Source: Acanthornis magna | Taxonomy: Eukaryota > Chordata > Aves > Passeriformes > Acanthizidae | Reading direction: 5' to 3' | Length of the DNA stretch: 64,000 nucleotides | Assembly (NCBI GenBank): GCA_036785705.1 | Contig: JAWUZG010001089.1 | Location: 1-64,000, forward strand | Part shown: positions 19,939 through 31,330 of the stretch, one piece after another | Layout of the letters: each line of letters begins with the position of its first letter | Numbering within the stretch: the stretch's first letter is position 1 | Position numbers and translations under genes: made by a program | The notes under the pieces: generated by a model | The model's input: only the letters and a program-made list of their open reading frames with translations | The model's database searches: none | What the model was told of the DNA's origin: nothing

Positions 19939-22128
19939 AGGGCACTTCCAGTTTTCAAGGCAAGGCATCTCACAGTATCCTCCAAAAAGATTGCTCAATG
20001 AAAAGGCAAAACTACTGGGGTGAAAGGGGGAAAGTCCGCATCCTGCTTTATGTAATTAGAATCTGCCAGATGGTCAACAATCATTCGTTTCATTAGGTAG
20101 CAGTGTAGTTTTTCACTCTCACAGATCCCAAAAAGCTTAAAACATCCAGCAGCTGCTTCCTTGCAACAAGTGCCACAGCCAAGAGCCAGGCCTGGTTTCC
20201 CCTTGCAGCTTACAAACTCTGCCAGACATACGGGTGATTCTCACTTCGCTTCTCAGCTACACGTGAGCACAGGCTCTCAGGATGGCAGAGTCCTTAAAGT
20301 GAAGAGCAGTTCCACTGCAAACAGCTCAATGGGCCACGAGAGAACACTTTCTCTGACCCGCCCCCTTGCCCTTTCCTTGCAGCATTTCCTCTCCAGAGCA
20401 CGCACTGAGGCTCTGCACTTTGCTTCTCAGCTGAGTGTATTGTCACATTGCCAGAGTCCCATACGTCCATCTCCTTCTCGCACAGACGAGTGCTTCTGTC
20501 AAAACGTGCCAATGCCACGCGCTCTCCTTCCCAGCTATTTGCACTGTCACGTTCTCTGTCCCGCTTGCAGTCTGAATCTAAACTGAGAAGTTTCTGGCTG
20601 CACCTCGCATGCACAGATGTGCCAGGAGGAAAAGGTTGCTCAGACCTTGGTGCTTAAGTTAGAAAAGGTCCATTCGCTCCACAATCAAATGAGAGCTTCC
20701 TTCGCTTTACACCCTGCAAACTTCCAGCCTTGCCTTCCCTTCTCCTTCTAGGACTCTCATTGCCTTGCCTACCTCTCCCTTGCCTTGCCTTGCCCTGTAA
20801 ATGCAGCAGTTGCCTTGTGTTGCCCTCGAAGCCCTCACTTGCCTTGCAGGACCTTGCTCACCCCTCCCCCACCTGGAATTCAAGACCCCTCTTTTCAGGG
20901 CATTTCTTCAACTTGTCTTGCCCTGCCTGCTTCCCTGAGGAAGCCTTCAAGGCCTTCACATACCCGCAGTGTTTCAGGAGCATGTAAGAGGAAGCTCATA
21001 GGAGGTCATGTGAAGCCAGACCCGTCTGTCCCGGCAGCTTTTGTCTGGCACCAATTCTTGCATGGATGGCATTTTGGACAGGCAATTCACATTTCTCTTC
21101 TGGGCTCTGGGACCAAGATGACACTTCTTCTGCATTGCAAGGAAAGCAGGTAGTCCCAGTGTTTTAGGTGCAGATTAGAGCTGGTGCAGGTGAGACCAAG
21201 GCCAGTCAAATCAGTCTTTCCTGGCTGCTTCCATCTGCCAGTAATCCATGAGCGTACCCCTCGCTTGTCTTGCCTTGCTAAACCATCCTTGCTGTGCATT
21301 CCCTTTCATGCCCATTCCGTAACCTAGACCTGCTTACTGCTTGTGTCTGGGACTGAATTCATGTCGAAAGCCCTGCCATATTTGGTCCTGTGCTGTTGTG
21401 CACGTTCACGAGATAATGAAGAAAAGATAATGAAGAAAACTTTCTTGTTTAACTGCTTGGAACTTGACCCTAAAGAAAAAGAATGTGTTGGCAGTCGATG
21501 GGAAGTTAACCTGTGGAAGTGGTACAATGCATAATGGAGCTGTTGTTAGCATGGAGGTGCTATCACGAGCCATTGTGGCCCCATCTCACCCTCTGGCCAA
21601 GCGTGAGATGACATGGTAACTGGAAAAAATTCCACCATTCCAGGAGGAGGACAGATAAGGTGGGGTTCTGGGGTGGAGGGGGAGAGGAGGACATGAAGCA
21701 TTCCTCTTGGGTCCAGGGGACACCCTGAAGGTGCACAGCCGACCTCCCCCTCCCCCCTGAGCACCATGCTCCATCTCTTTCTCCTGCTCAGTGGCTTTTC
21801 AAGAATCCAGGAGCTGGTATGTACTATTGGCTACAGCAACTAAGAAGATTAAGTTGCTTTCCAATCACAACTGTGTTTCAGATTTTTTGTGCACAGGCAT
21901 CCTCCAGAACATTAACATTAATGGCAATGAGCATGATGGGATGCCCAGAGCGCAAAAATTGACGCAAAGACCAGACAGGGCTTGGGCAGTGGAGCGCGTA
22001 GTTGCACCAAGAGAGTGAAACGCATAGCTGCACCAAGAGAGGCTGGTGGGTGTGGGTGGGTGGGTGCGTGGATGGGTGTGTGAAAAGAGCAGGGCTCAAT
22101 CAGCTAAGCGCAGGGCTGCACCAGGAGA

Positions 22129-23415
22129 GTGAAGCAGGTAGCTGCACTGAGAGATGCTGTTCTGTGTGAGTGTGTGGCATATGGAAGGTCAAGATTTAGT
22201 CCAGGTGCCCGGCTGTATGTGGGAACTTAATGGTGTTTTTCTGTGTCTGTGATGTGACTGGTACCATACACTTGTAGTGGCGCGGCTTGACAATCTCCCA
22301 GGTCGAGGTCACCTGGTTACTTTGCTCTCCAGTTTTCCCTTGAAGGAAATCAGCTAGCTCTGCCCATCGCTCACTAACAGCTCTTCTCCAAAGACAGCAC
22401 ACACCAGCCTGCGCTCTGGAGGTTCTGCTTACTGCAGTTTTCCAACACTATTGCAAACAACCTTTTTGCTTTCTGTCATCCCCAAAACTTGCAGCACATA
22501 CTTTGAAAATTCATAGAATGAAACCTCCAGTCTAGAAGACTGAATCACAAATTAGATAATCCATTTTGCTTGGATAAACGTTAAAACCAGCAACTTGTAA
22601 GGCCACTCCATACTGTGGATGTACAGAATTTAACACTACAAATTCACTTGCTACTAGAGCAGGGCTGAAAACAAAACAGAAAATGACTTGCTGGTAACAA
22701 ATCATTAATAGTTGCTTGGATTTCTGCATCTCCTCCTGGAATTTTAAGTCTGGCATGTAGCCACCGTGTGGTATCAAAAGGCTAATAGGCAGGTTTTCTT
22801 GATTCTTATCTCGATTCTGGGCGTTCCACTCCCCAAGGTCACCTAGCCTTGTATATTTTCAATTATCTCATCCAGAGGATTTCCTGTTTTATTAATTAAA
22901 AGGCTCATTATCACATTTGTGCATGCTTGGGGAGTAGTCTCAATCAGTCTATTTCTCATAGTAACAGATGTTCCTGATAAAAATCGCTGTTTCCATCCCT
23001 TTTTCTTTCATTCACTGTGTACGATTTCACAGGTCACACCCCAGGCGCTCAGAGCATGGTTAATTATTTCCTGCGGGGTATTTAGCACCACATCCCTGAG
23101 CAGCCAAGGCGAGCAAATTTGTACCCTGTGCATTAATTTCAAGTGCATTCTGCTCAAAAGAATTTGGCTGCAGCACCAAGAATTTCTTTGAATTTCCTGC
23201 ATCCAAGGTTGTAACTGAGGGTTTGAGATCACTTTCAAAATCATCAGCAGGAGTATCAGCAAAAACCAGACTGAATATCAAGCGACAGCACAACACAGTT
23301 CATTGACAACATTCAGTGAACTGTTGCTTAACGAGCAGTTAAGGCACACCAAGGAAAAACAAGCAACAACAAAGCAAATAAAGTCCAGGAAATCAAAAGA
23401 AAAATGAACCAGGAA

Positions 23416-23476
<61 letters not shown>

Positions 23477-24341
23477 CATGTGACAAAAGGACAGTGAGGT
23501 AAGGATAAAAAGGAACATGGCTTAAAAGTTTACCAGCACTTTCACTTTACTTCTACTTAAAACTTAAACATTTAACAAAGGAACAAGACTTCTATTTAAC
23601 TTCACTTGTAACTTAGGACAGAACCTCACTTACAGGCCTAACTTTCTGAGATCTCAGATTGCAGTGTGGTGGCAGCAGCCACAAATGCCTGCCTTTGCAA
23701 CATCATATCAGTCCTCAGCTGTTCTATGGCCTTGTCTCGTTCCACTAACTGCTTTTCAAAGCTCTGTGTTCTTTTCAGCTGCTACTTTGTACGCAAATAA
23801 CAGACATTCACCCTGGCATCCAGCATGAATAAGAAGACGCTCTTCAGAGCGTGTCTGAGGAGTTGGCACAAAATCCACAACAGTCTTTTAGCACTCCAGT
23901 GGTGTCTTCAGCCTCCTGTGGTTTGGGCCCAATACTTGTACAAGTTTCCAGCTTGCCCCACAATGTGCTCCATGGTTCCTGCATCCACTCAAGTTGCTTC
24001 ACTGGCAGACTCACAGCCTGAGGTTCCTTCTTACAGAATATCTCTACTAATGCACTACGACGTGGTCACAGCAGCAGAAATAGCAAAGATTTTCTTCTAC
24101 GGGTATTCTCCAGCGATACCACAAACACAAAGGCCTGAAAAGCTTTTTCTAACGGACCTGTAAATAGAGGATTACAATGCAAACACTGTGCAACAACAAG
24201 TGTATGGCACCAGTCACATCACAGACACAGAAAAACACCATTAAGTACCGACATACAGCCGGACACCTGGACAAACTCTCAACCTTCCATATGCCACACA
24301 CTCACATGGAACAGCGTCTCCCAGAGCAGCTACCTGCTTAA
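22129..24341. repeat. 2.2-kb element with terminal inverted repeats (right arm copy)
   Basis: Mirror of 490-2694. Its terminal repeats fall at about 22129-22275 and 24195-24341. It is 8 bp longer than the left copy because of the internal microsatellite. Confidence 0.65.
23419..23476. repeat. TC/TG dinucleotide microsatellite (right arm)
   Basis: Uninterrupted TC run passing into a TG run. Counterpart of the left-arm tract at 1349-1404. Confidence 0.95.
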
Positions 24342-24385
24342 TTCACTTGGTCACCCTCTCTTCACTCTCTGTGGTCCAGCAAAAA

Positions 24386-24737
24386 AGCAAACAGAAGAGG
24401 CCATGTGCAGAACACATTCTCCACGCACGCTACCTTCTCTGGGAGCTGCAACTGCACGAGTTTTGTAAGACTAAAGCCTGGGGCAGGCATAGCATCATGC
24501 AGGCTCATCTCCAAAGGATGTTTCTCGCTGCTACGAAGGTCTGGCAGCACCGGGACACGGGGACAATGTGCAGAGAGAGAGGGAGCGAGAGAGAGAGAGA
24601 AACACTTTTCCCCAGCTTTAGTCTTACAAAACTCGTGCAGTTGCAGCTCCCAGAGAAGGTAGCGTGCGTGGAGAATGTATTCTCCACGTAGCCTCTTCTG
24701 TTCGCATCTGTGCCGGACCGCAGAGAGCCGTCCGCTT
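24386..24737. repeat. Hairpin repeat unit, copy B (mirror of copy A)
   Basis: Counterpart of copy A in the right arm. The arms lie near 24391-24484 and 24610-24699, and the loop contains a GA-dinucleotide run. Confidence 0.85.
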
Positions 24738-24867
24738 CTTTCTCGTGCTTTGCGAGCTAAGAACGCCTAGCCGGCGAAGGTGCGTCTTAGGCGGCTAGAA
24801 GCCGGAGCGAGGTGCCGGAGAACGCGGAGCTGCTGTGCACCCTGCATTTCACATCCAAACTGCACCG

Positions 24868-25132
24868 GCAGGCATAGCAGCATGCAGGCTCATCTCCAAA
24901 GGATGTTTCTCGCTGCTACGATGTTCTGGCAGCACCGGGACACGGGGACAATGTGCAGAGAGAGAGGGAGCGAGAGAGAGAGAGAAACACTTTGCCCCAG
25001 CTTTAGTCTTACAAAACTCGTGCAGTTGCAGCTCCCGGAGAAGGTAGCGTGCGTGGAGAATGTGTTCTCCACATAGCCTCTTCTGTTTGCATCTTTGCCG
25101 GACCGCAGAGAGCCGCCCGCTTCTTTCTCACG
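24868..25132 (+). repeat. Hairpin repeat unit, copy C (half unit in tandem with B)
   Basis: This repeats the loop plus one arm of copy B (B from about 24482 to 24750) in the same orientation, with a handful of substitutions. The opposite arm is missing. It lies immediately outside the end of the inverted duplication that is visible here. Confidence 0.85.
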
Positions 25133-26072
25133 CTTTCTCTCGCCAGCCTATGTGCTGCCACCCTGGCAGTGCTCGGGCTCCTGCTTCCCTCCATCGGGAA
25201 GCGCCCCCCTGGGCTTTCAAGCGCCTCCAGGAGTGACTTGCCAATGATTCTGCCCTCTTGGCGGGGGCGGGGCTTTGCTGCGCAACCTGCTCCTTCCCAC
25301 CCCCCCAGCTTTCCCTCCCCCCGTGCCCCGCCCAACTCCGGCTGTGCTCCCGGGGTGGCTGTGACTGCAGGAAAGGGGCACCCACCCCCTCCAAATGGCA
25401 CATTTCTGCCTCACCTCTAGACACAAGTCGGAGCGGCAGACTGCCTGCCACTGCCCTTTTGGCCTCCAAGCTGCCCAAGCTGGCCTTTGCAGGGAGCTGA
25501 GGGGGTGGCAGGGCCCTGGCTGTTTGCTGGAGAGGGCTGCCTGCCTTCGCTCGCTCGCACAGGGACTCAGTCTCCCGCGGCACGGGCAGCTGCAGCACAG
25601 TGTGCAGGCCAAGGGCTCATCCCTGCCGCTTTCCCACCCCAGGCGGCCCCCACTCCCCACCCCCCCGGCCTGGAGCAGCCATGCTCCACGCCAGGACACC
25701 GCTGTCACCTGCACAGCCAAGGCCTCACAGCAGTGGGCCTTGCGTGCCACCAGGCCTGCGGCAGGGCCAGCCTCGGGCCTCGTGGGCACACGAGGAAGGG
25801 GCCACAATACTGTGTGCGCCCTGCCCCTGCCGCTTCTCCCCCAGCCTCTGGCCAGGCAGGAGCTCCCAGCCAGCCAGCCAGCCGCTCCCACAGCCAAGGG
25901 CCAACTGGCACCCTGGATCTTGCCCAAGCCAGGGGCCATTGTGACACGGCGGTGTTGTCACCGTGTCACAGGCAGGCACCCTGGAGACGCTGGCTGTGTT
26001 GACGCCGTGGAATGTTATTGGAAGCCAGGCTCCCCTGTGGCACCACGGCGCCTCAGGGAAGTGTGGAGACGG
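25133..26072. other. GC-rich block outside the right arm
   Basis: About 940 bp of markedly higher GC (about 65% by eye) than the sequence to the right. Several overlapping open frames on both strands are compositional (Pro/Ala/Arg/Gly-rich). It includes a CAGC-type tetramer run (about 25868-25885) and a short perfect inverted repeat (25941-25949 with 25961-25969). It could be a CpG-poor promoter-like island or simply GC-rich repeat. No gene is recognised. Confidence 0.5.
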
Positions 26073-26865
26073 CAGAAAACAAGAGAGGAAAAGAAAGAGA
26101 GAAAGAAAGAGAGAAAGAAAGAGAAAGAAAGAGAGGAAGGAAGGAAGGAAGGAAGGAAGGAAGGAAGGAAGGAAGGAAGGAAGGAAGGAAGGAAGGAAGG
26201 AAGGAAGGAAGGAAGGAAGGAAGGAAGGAAGGAAGGAAGGAAGGAAGGAAGGAAGGAAGGAAGGAAGGAAGGAAGGAAGGAAGGAAGGAAAGAAGGAAGG
26301 AAGGAAGGAAGGAAGGAAGGGGTGAGGAAGGGTGCGGAAGGAAGGAAGGAAGGAAGGAAGGAAGGAAGGAAGGAAGGAAGGAAGGAAGGAAGGAAGGAAG
26401 GAAGGGAGGGAGGAAGGGAGGGAGGAAGGAAGGAAGGAAGGGAGGGAGGGAGGGAGGAAGGAAGGAAGGAAGGAAAAGAAAGAATGAAAGAGAGAGAGAG
26501 AAAGAAAGAAAGGGAGAAGGATAGAGAGAAAGAGAGAAAGAGAGAAAGAGAGGAATTAAGAAAGAAAGAGCGGAAGAGAGAAAGAAAGAGAGAGAGAGAA
26601 AGAGAGAAAGAGGGAAAGAAAAAAGGAGAGAAAGATAGAAAGAGAGATTAAGAGACTGATAAAGATTGAAAGAGAGAAAGAGAGAATGAGGGAAAGAAAG
26701 AAAGAAAGAAAGGGAAAGATAGAGAGAAAGAGAGAGATAAAGAAAGCAAGAAAGAAAGAGGAAAAGAATGAAAGAAAAAAGAGAGAGAGAGACAAAGAGA
26801 GAGAGAGAGAAAGAAAGAAAGTGAGAAAGAAAAAGAGAAAGAGAGAAAGAAAGGAAGGTGCTAAG
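26073..26865 (+). repeat. ~800-bp purine-only GGAA/GA tract
   Basis: Starts as GAAA/GAGA, becomes nearly pure GGAA tetramers from about 26135 to 26475 with GGGA variants, and continues as imperfect GAAA/GAGA to about 26865. The plus strand is almost entirely purine. Long open frames across it encode KEGR or Phe/Leu/Ser repeats and are not genes. Confidence 0.97.
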
Positions 26866-29774
26866 GCTGAACGTGTCAATGGAAGCCTCAAAACACAGAG
26901 GACTCCAAGTGGTCAAAAACATCCAAGACATAGGTTCAGGCCTGGCCTCAAGCCTTCCAGAGAGTCCGCGTACAACCCCGGCGGAGAGAGACAACAGGAG
27001 GAAATATTTAGGAAATATTGCGTGGCAGGCCATAGCAAGTGAAGTCTCGGGCAAGAAAAATGGCAAGATGAGAAAGCAGCTTGCCTTGCCAAGGTATCGA
27101 ACAGCTTGGAAGTTCCACTTTGCCGAAACTCTGCACATTCGTCATCTTCTCCACACGCACCTGCCCACCTCTTCCTGCCTGGAGACTGAAGCTGTGCTCC
27201 ATGGAAAAACAGGCACTTTACCAACCAAGTCCAGAGCACCGTTCCAAGTCCCGATGACCCTCACTGAAGGTGAGGTTACGGCCAGAGGACCCGCAATTCA
27301 CTGCTCCAGAGTGAAGAACACCTGTGCTTCTGAAACAGCTAGAAGACAAAAGCGGATACAAATCAAGATGGGGCCATTTCAATGGTTCCCTTATCCGTGC
27401 CTGTTATCTGCACAGCTGCTAACCCCGACTCAGATTTGGCCTCCAATGAGTCAATGTCAATATGTCAATGTCAATACTTCAGGCATGCTGCCAATTATTA
27501 TTCAAACACCATCCCTGAAATGGATTTTCTTCCTGCAAAAGAACAATAGAGTGTTTCCTAAAATGAGACAAAGTGCTCAGTGCCGTTGTGGTTGGGGAGA
27601 AGCGAGAAAATGTTAAATTACCTTATTTTGTGCATGAAAGAAAGAAACATTTCTCATAAGAGGGTACTTTACAAGGTGGAGCAAATTGTGTCATCTTCAA
27701 ACACTGACTTTTGCAGAGGCCTCAGATATGAGAGGTGGATACTTTTGTCCCTTGAAGTGTAATTTATAAGAAATGTTGTGTTTGGCAGGCTGTTATAACA
27801 TGTCATGGTGCTATTAAATGCAAGTCAGAAGTTCTTTATAATTCATTAGCATTCCTTGATTGGAAACTACGCAGCCACCTGCCCCTGCTGTTATTCAGAA
27901 GTAGGAGACAAGGTAGTCATTCAGAAAGTACCAGACTGACAAGCAGTTGGCAGGGATGAATACCAGTGTCTCAAAAAACAAGTACAAAACAAGAGTAATG
28001 AAACTACACATGATTTACTGGTCAAACTAGTGATGTAAAGTGCTGGGACTTATGCAAACCTTGTTTCTGCATCAGATAACCAGTGACTCATGTCAATATC
28101 AGGCAAATTCCTTGGTTCTGGGACACTGAGTTTGACAGCAATCATGCACAAGCAAAATTGTTGCCACACTAGTTGTTACAACACTCATACAAATGACACA
28201 ACACTCACACAAATGACATAAATACAAGAACCACCAGAGAAAACTCTTTAGCATTAAAAGGAAATCTCTATCTAGTGTAACATATAATTTGCACATTCTA
28301 CAATTCTCATCAGTGTATGCAATGTTAACTTCCAAGGATTCACCTGCATTTCTCAGCCTTAATTCTACCAAAAAATACAAGCAGTCTGACTTCTATGCAT
28401 CCAGCTTGTGCCAAACATCCATTTCTAATACCAAGAAACAAAGATTCAAAAAGAGTTCTTTGATACAAACATCTGCATAAAGTTGATCAAAATTTAATCA
28501 CTTATTTTTTCCCTTTCTCAGTTCATGCTGTAGACAGGCTGGATGGAAGCATTCCCCCTTTTGATTTCTTTACTTTGAAAATTGTATATCTCAACACTGA
28601 AATGGGGATTTTCTACAGTGTGTTACAATACTGATGTCTGTTTAGGACTGTACATCTTTTATCGACAACAAACTGCCAAAGTCTATGACTGTGATCACTG
28701 ACATTTCACATACTCAGGTCCAAAGACAGGCTGTGGCAGTCAGATTAGACCATTTGCTATGCTGTGTTCCTTAGAAATATAAAAACATATGTAGCCCCGA
28801 AAGCATAGCTAATTTAGCTGTAATACAGTTTTAAGTAATTTTAAACGTTAAAGGGATACAGAACCACCATTTACTTCAGTACACTCAGTTACTAGCCCAT
28901 ATCAGAGACCTGTTTTCCCTGAGCTACTCACATACTTACAATGTGAAGCTTTTAAAAGGTGGATTTGTTGATACAAATCCAGTCATAACAGTGAGAAAAA
29001 TGAAGTATTGCAAAACTGTTTTCTAATATATATATATATTTTACAACACGTGTGGCAGGCCAGTTTTCTGTGCAGAATTTGTACAAACAGCTGAAAAAAG
29101 TGTGGAAGAGGATCATGCTCTGGATTTCTTCCATTTTGAAAACCAGTAACTAAGTTTTCAAAATCCATACACATCCTTTTATGCCTTAAAATGATTATAT
29201 ACCAAGTCCACAGCAATAGCTTATTTTTTTCTTGAAAAAAAGAGCACAGGAAGAATATAATTTCTAGCTGCAATTTGACCTATGAATCACATCCATAATA
29301 TCTACAAAGACTTTATGTGAAAATCATTTCCCCATCACTTGCATAATACTCTTATACTATACTTGTATGCATGTAGCATATGAACACATACCTTTAATAG
29401 ATTAAGTTATTAATGACAATTTCAAAGTTTACAGTTGTTGTTTTTTGATCTCTTTATAGAGGGTTGGTAAAAAAGAGACTGAAATGAATCCCGCATGAGG
29501 AAAGCAAAGGGGAAATACTGGTGAACTTATATAAAATAGGTGTATAAATACTTATCTGCTCTCCTCCTGCTATTACAGAGAAGAGCAGATAAGCTATATA
29601 GCTAAGACTGCAATTTTCTAGCCTGCAAACAGCCCAGCATTATCACTATGCACACTCTTTCACCTCGCACCTGTACACTATGTACAACTCTTTCAGTTTT
29701 CAAGGAACAATTTAATGCCCTTCATCTGGAGCTTTAGACTGGACTGTAGCAAGCATTTTTTAACTGAAAGGGAG
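26866..29774. other. Unique-looking sequence with one unrecognised open frame
   Basis: The plus strand is open from about 26858 to 27616 (252 codons), the longest open frame not made of retrovirus or microsatellite. It has no recognisable domain and partly starts inside the purine tract, so I do not call it a gene. From 27.6 kb on the sequence is AT-rich and featureless. A short AT dinucleotide run lies at about 29025-29040. Confidence 0.45.
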
Positions 29775-29841
29775 GTCAAACACTGGAACAGCCTTTCCTA
29801 GAGAGGTAGTGAGGTCCCAAGCCTGTCAGGGTTTAAGAGGC
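29775..29841 (+). mobile_element. CR1 LINE 3' fragment, left piece
   Basis: Contains the CR1-typical ACTGGAACAGCCTTTCC..AGAGAGGTAGTG sequence. It is interrupted at 29841 by a solo LTR and resumes at 31233. Confidence 0.7.
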
Positions 29842-31232
29842 TGTCGTGGGTTTGACCCTGGCTAAATGCCAGGCACCTACGACGTTTGCTCTCTATGCTC
29901 TCTCCTGCTGCAGCTATGCAGAGGAGAGGGAAAATTAACACAAAACACTGGACTTATGAGTTGAGATAAGACCACTGATAAGGGGACGCACTAGATTCAG
30001 GGCAAAAGCAGGCGGGGAAACTTAAAGTTGCAAAAAAAAGTGATTTATTAGTCTAACAGAGTCGGAGGATAAATCAGAGATAAAAATAAGCTCTCAAGAC
30101 ACCGTTTCTTCACTGACCCCCCTTCCCTCTTAAGGCACCGCTTCCCAGCTCACCCCCTCCCACCTTTCTAACTAACCAACAACTCCCAGGCAGGGGCAGG
30201 GTGTGGGGTTTTTTCTTTAAGTCAGTCCATCACAATTCTTCTACTACAGACACTGTTTCTCTATTCGCCCCCTCCTTCCATTCAACCAGCAGATCCGGGT
30301 TGGGGCAAGATATGTGGCTTTTCTTAGTCAGTCCAACGCCACAATTCTTCTGCTACAAACACTGTTTTTCTGCTCGCCCCTCTCCCTATTAAGGCCGTTT
30401 CTCAGCTCACCCCCTCCCTCCTTCCTTCTAACCAACAGCTCCGGGGTGGGGGCAGGGCATGGGGGTTTTCCTTTGGTCAGGGTCAGTCCATCAGGGGAAA
30501 AGAATCCTCTACTTAGCCATGGGGGTCCCTCCCACGAGAGACAGTCCTCTGCGAACTTCTTTGGCGTGTGTCCAATCTCACGAGCAGCCCCGCCCGATTG
30601 CTGCTGTCCGAGATTCTCTCCAGGCTGCAGACTTCCAAGCCGAGGCCAGGCTGTTTCCATCCCGGGAGCAAGGCCTTTCTCTCTCCTGCAAGGCTTTTGC
30701 AACTCTCAGTCTCTGGGACTCCCACTGGATCACAGCTTCCTGCAGGCTTCCACCTGCTCCTCTGGCGTGGGCACCTCCCCACAGGCTGTGGGGGGTTCTC
30801 TGCATCCCCCTGGACCCCATGGGCTGCAGGGGGACCACCTGCTCCCCCATGGTCTTCACCATGGCTGGCAGAGGGTTTTCAGCTCTGGCGCCTGGAGCAT
30901 CTCCTCCCCCACCTTCTCCACTGACCTTGGTGCCTCCATGTTGTTCTCCCTCACATATTTTTACCTCCTCCTCCTCCTTCCCTGGCTACAAAGAAGTGCG
31001 TGCTTACCTTGTTTTGATTTCTTCTTAAATATGTTTTCACAGAGGCGTAACTAACATCTCTAATTGGCCCAGGTTTGGCCAGCAGCATGTCCATCATCTT
31101 CAGAGCCATCAGAGATTGGCTCTGCTGGACATGGTGGAGAAATGTCCAGAATCTTTACTCAGGACATGCAGGAGCCATCTTTGTACCCCACCCTATCCAC
31201 TGGCAAAAACTGGGCCAGGCAAAACTACCACA
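29842..31232 (+). mobile_element. 1.39-kb solo LTR of a class III-type avian ERV
   Basis: Starts TGTCGTGGG and ends CTACCACA. It is flanked on both sides by the 5-bp direct repeat GAGGC (29837-29841 and 31233-31237). A 5-bp duplication is typical of class III (ERV-L-like) integration. Internal landmarks I associate with a songbird LTR family include the AAATGCCAGG start region, GGGTCCCTCCCACG, GGGCTGCAGGGGGA, and TTCTTAAATATGTTTTCACAG near the 3' part. No internal proviral sequence follows, so it is a solo LTR. It sits inside a CR1 fragment. Its Pro/Leu/Cys-rich open frames are not genes. Confidence 0.85.
30095..30495 (+). repeat. Tandem duplication inside the solo LTR
   Basis: A block with CAC(C/T)GTTT, then CTCACCCC or CGCCCC, AACCA(A)CA, a G-rich run and GTCAGTCCA occurs about three times, starting near 30099, 30250 and 30359. 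The spacing is unequal (about 151 and 109 bp) because of internal indels. Confidence 0.7.
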
Positions 31233-31330
31233 GAGGCATTTCGACAAGGCCCTTACGTACAAGCTTTGACTTGGTTGGTCCTTGGTCAGGTGGGTGGACT
31301 AGGTGATTATTGCACTTCAACTGAAATAAT
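31233..31330 (+). mobile_element. CR1 LINE 3' fragment, right piece
   Basis: Resumes after the LTR and its GAGGC duplication. It ends with the CR1 3' terminus (TGGACTAGGTGAT..TTCAACTGAAATAAT), which leads into a pentamer repeat, as is common at CR1 tails. Confidence 0.8.

Larger units (their letters stand above)
19939..24830 (-). repeat. Right arm of the inverted duplication
   Basis: Reverse-complement partner of 1-4884. The pairing is collinear throughout, including the microsatellite, the nested 2.2-kb element and the outer hairpin unit. Sequence continues past 24830 into a partial tandem copy of the hairpin unit. Whether the left arm has the same continuation cannot be seen, because the window begins there. 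Confidence 0.97.

Noticed and set aside
25395..27138. Very long open frames on both strands (up to 418 codons) across the GGAA/GA tract
   Set aside because: They encode repeating KEGR or Phe/Leu/Ser strings, as expected from a homopurine microsatellite that lacks stop codons by composition.
30314..31054. 246-codon open frame and overlapping frames in 30.3-31.1 kb
   Set aside because: It lies inside a solo LTR with a defined target duplication. Its Pro/Leu/Ser/Cys-rich content reflects the LTR's pyrimidine-rich sequence.
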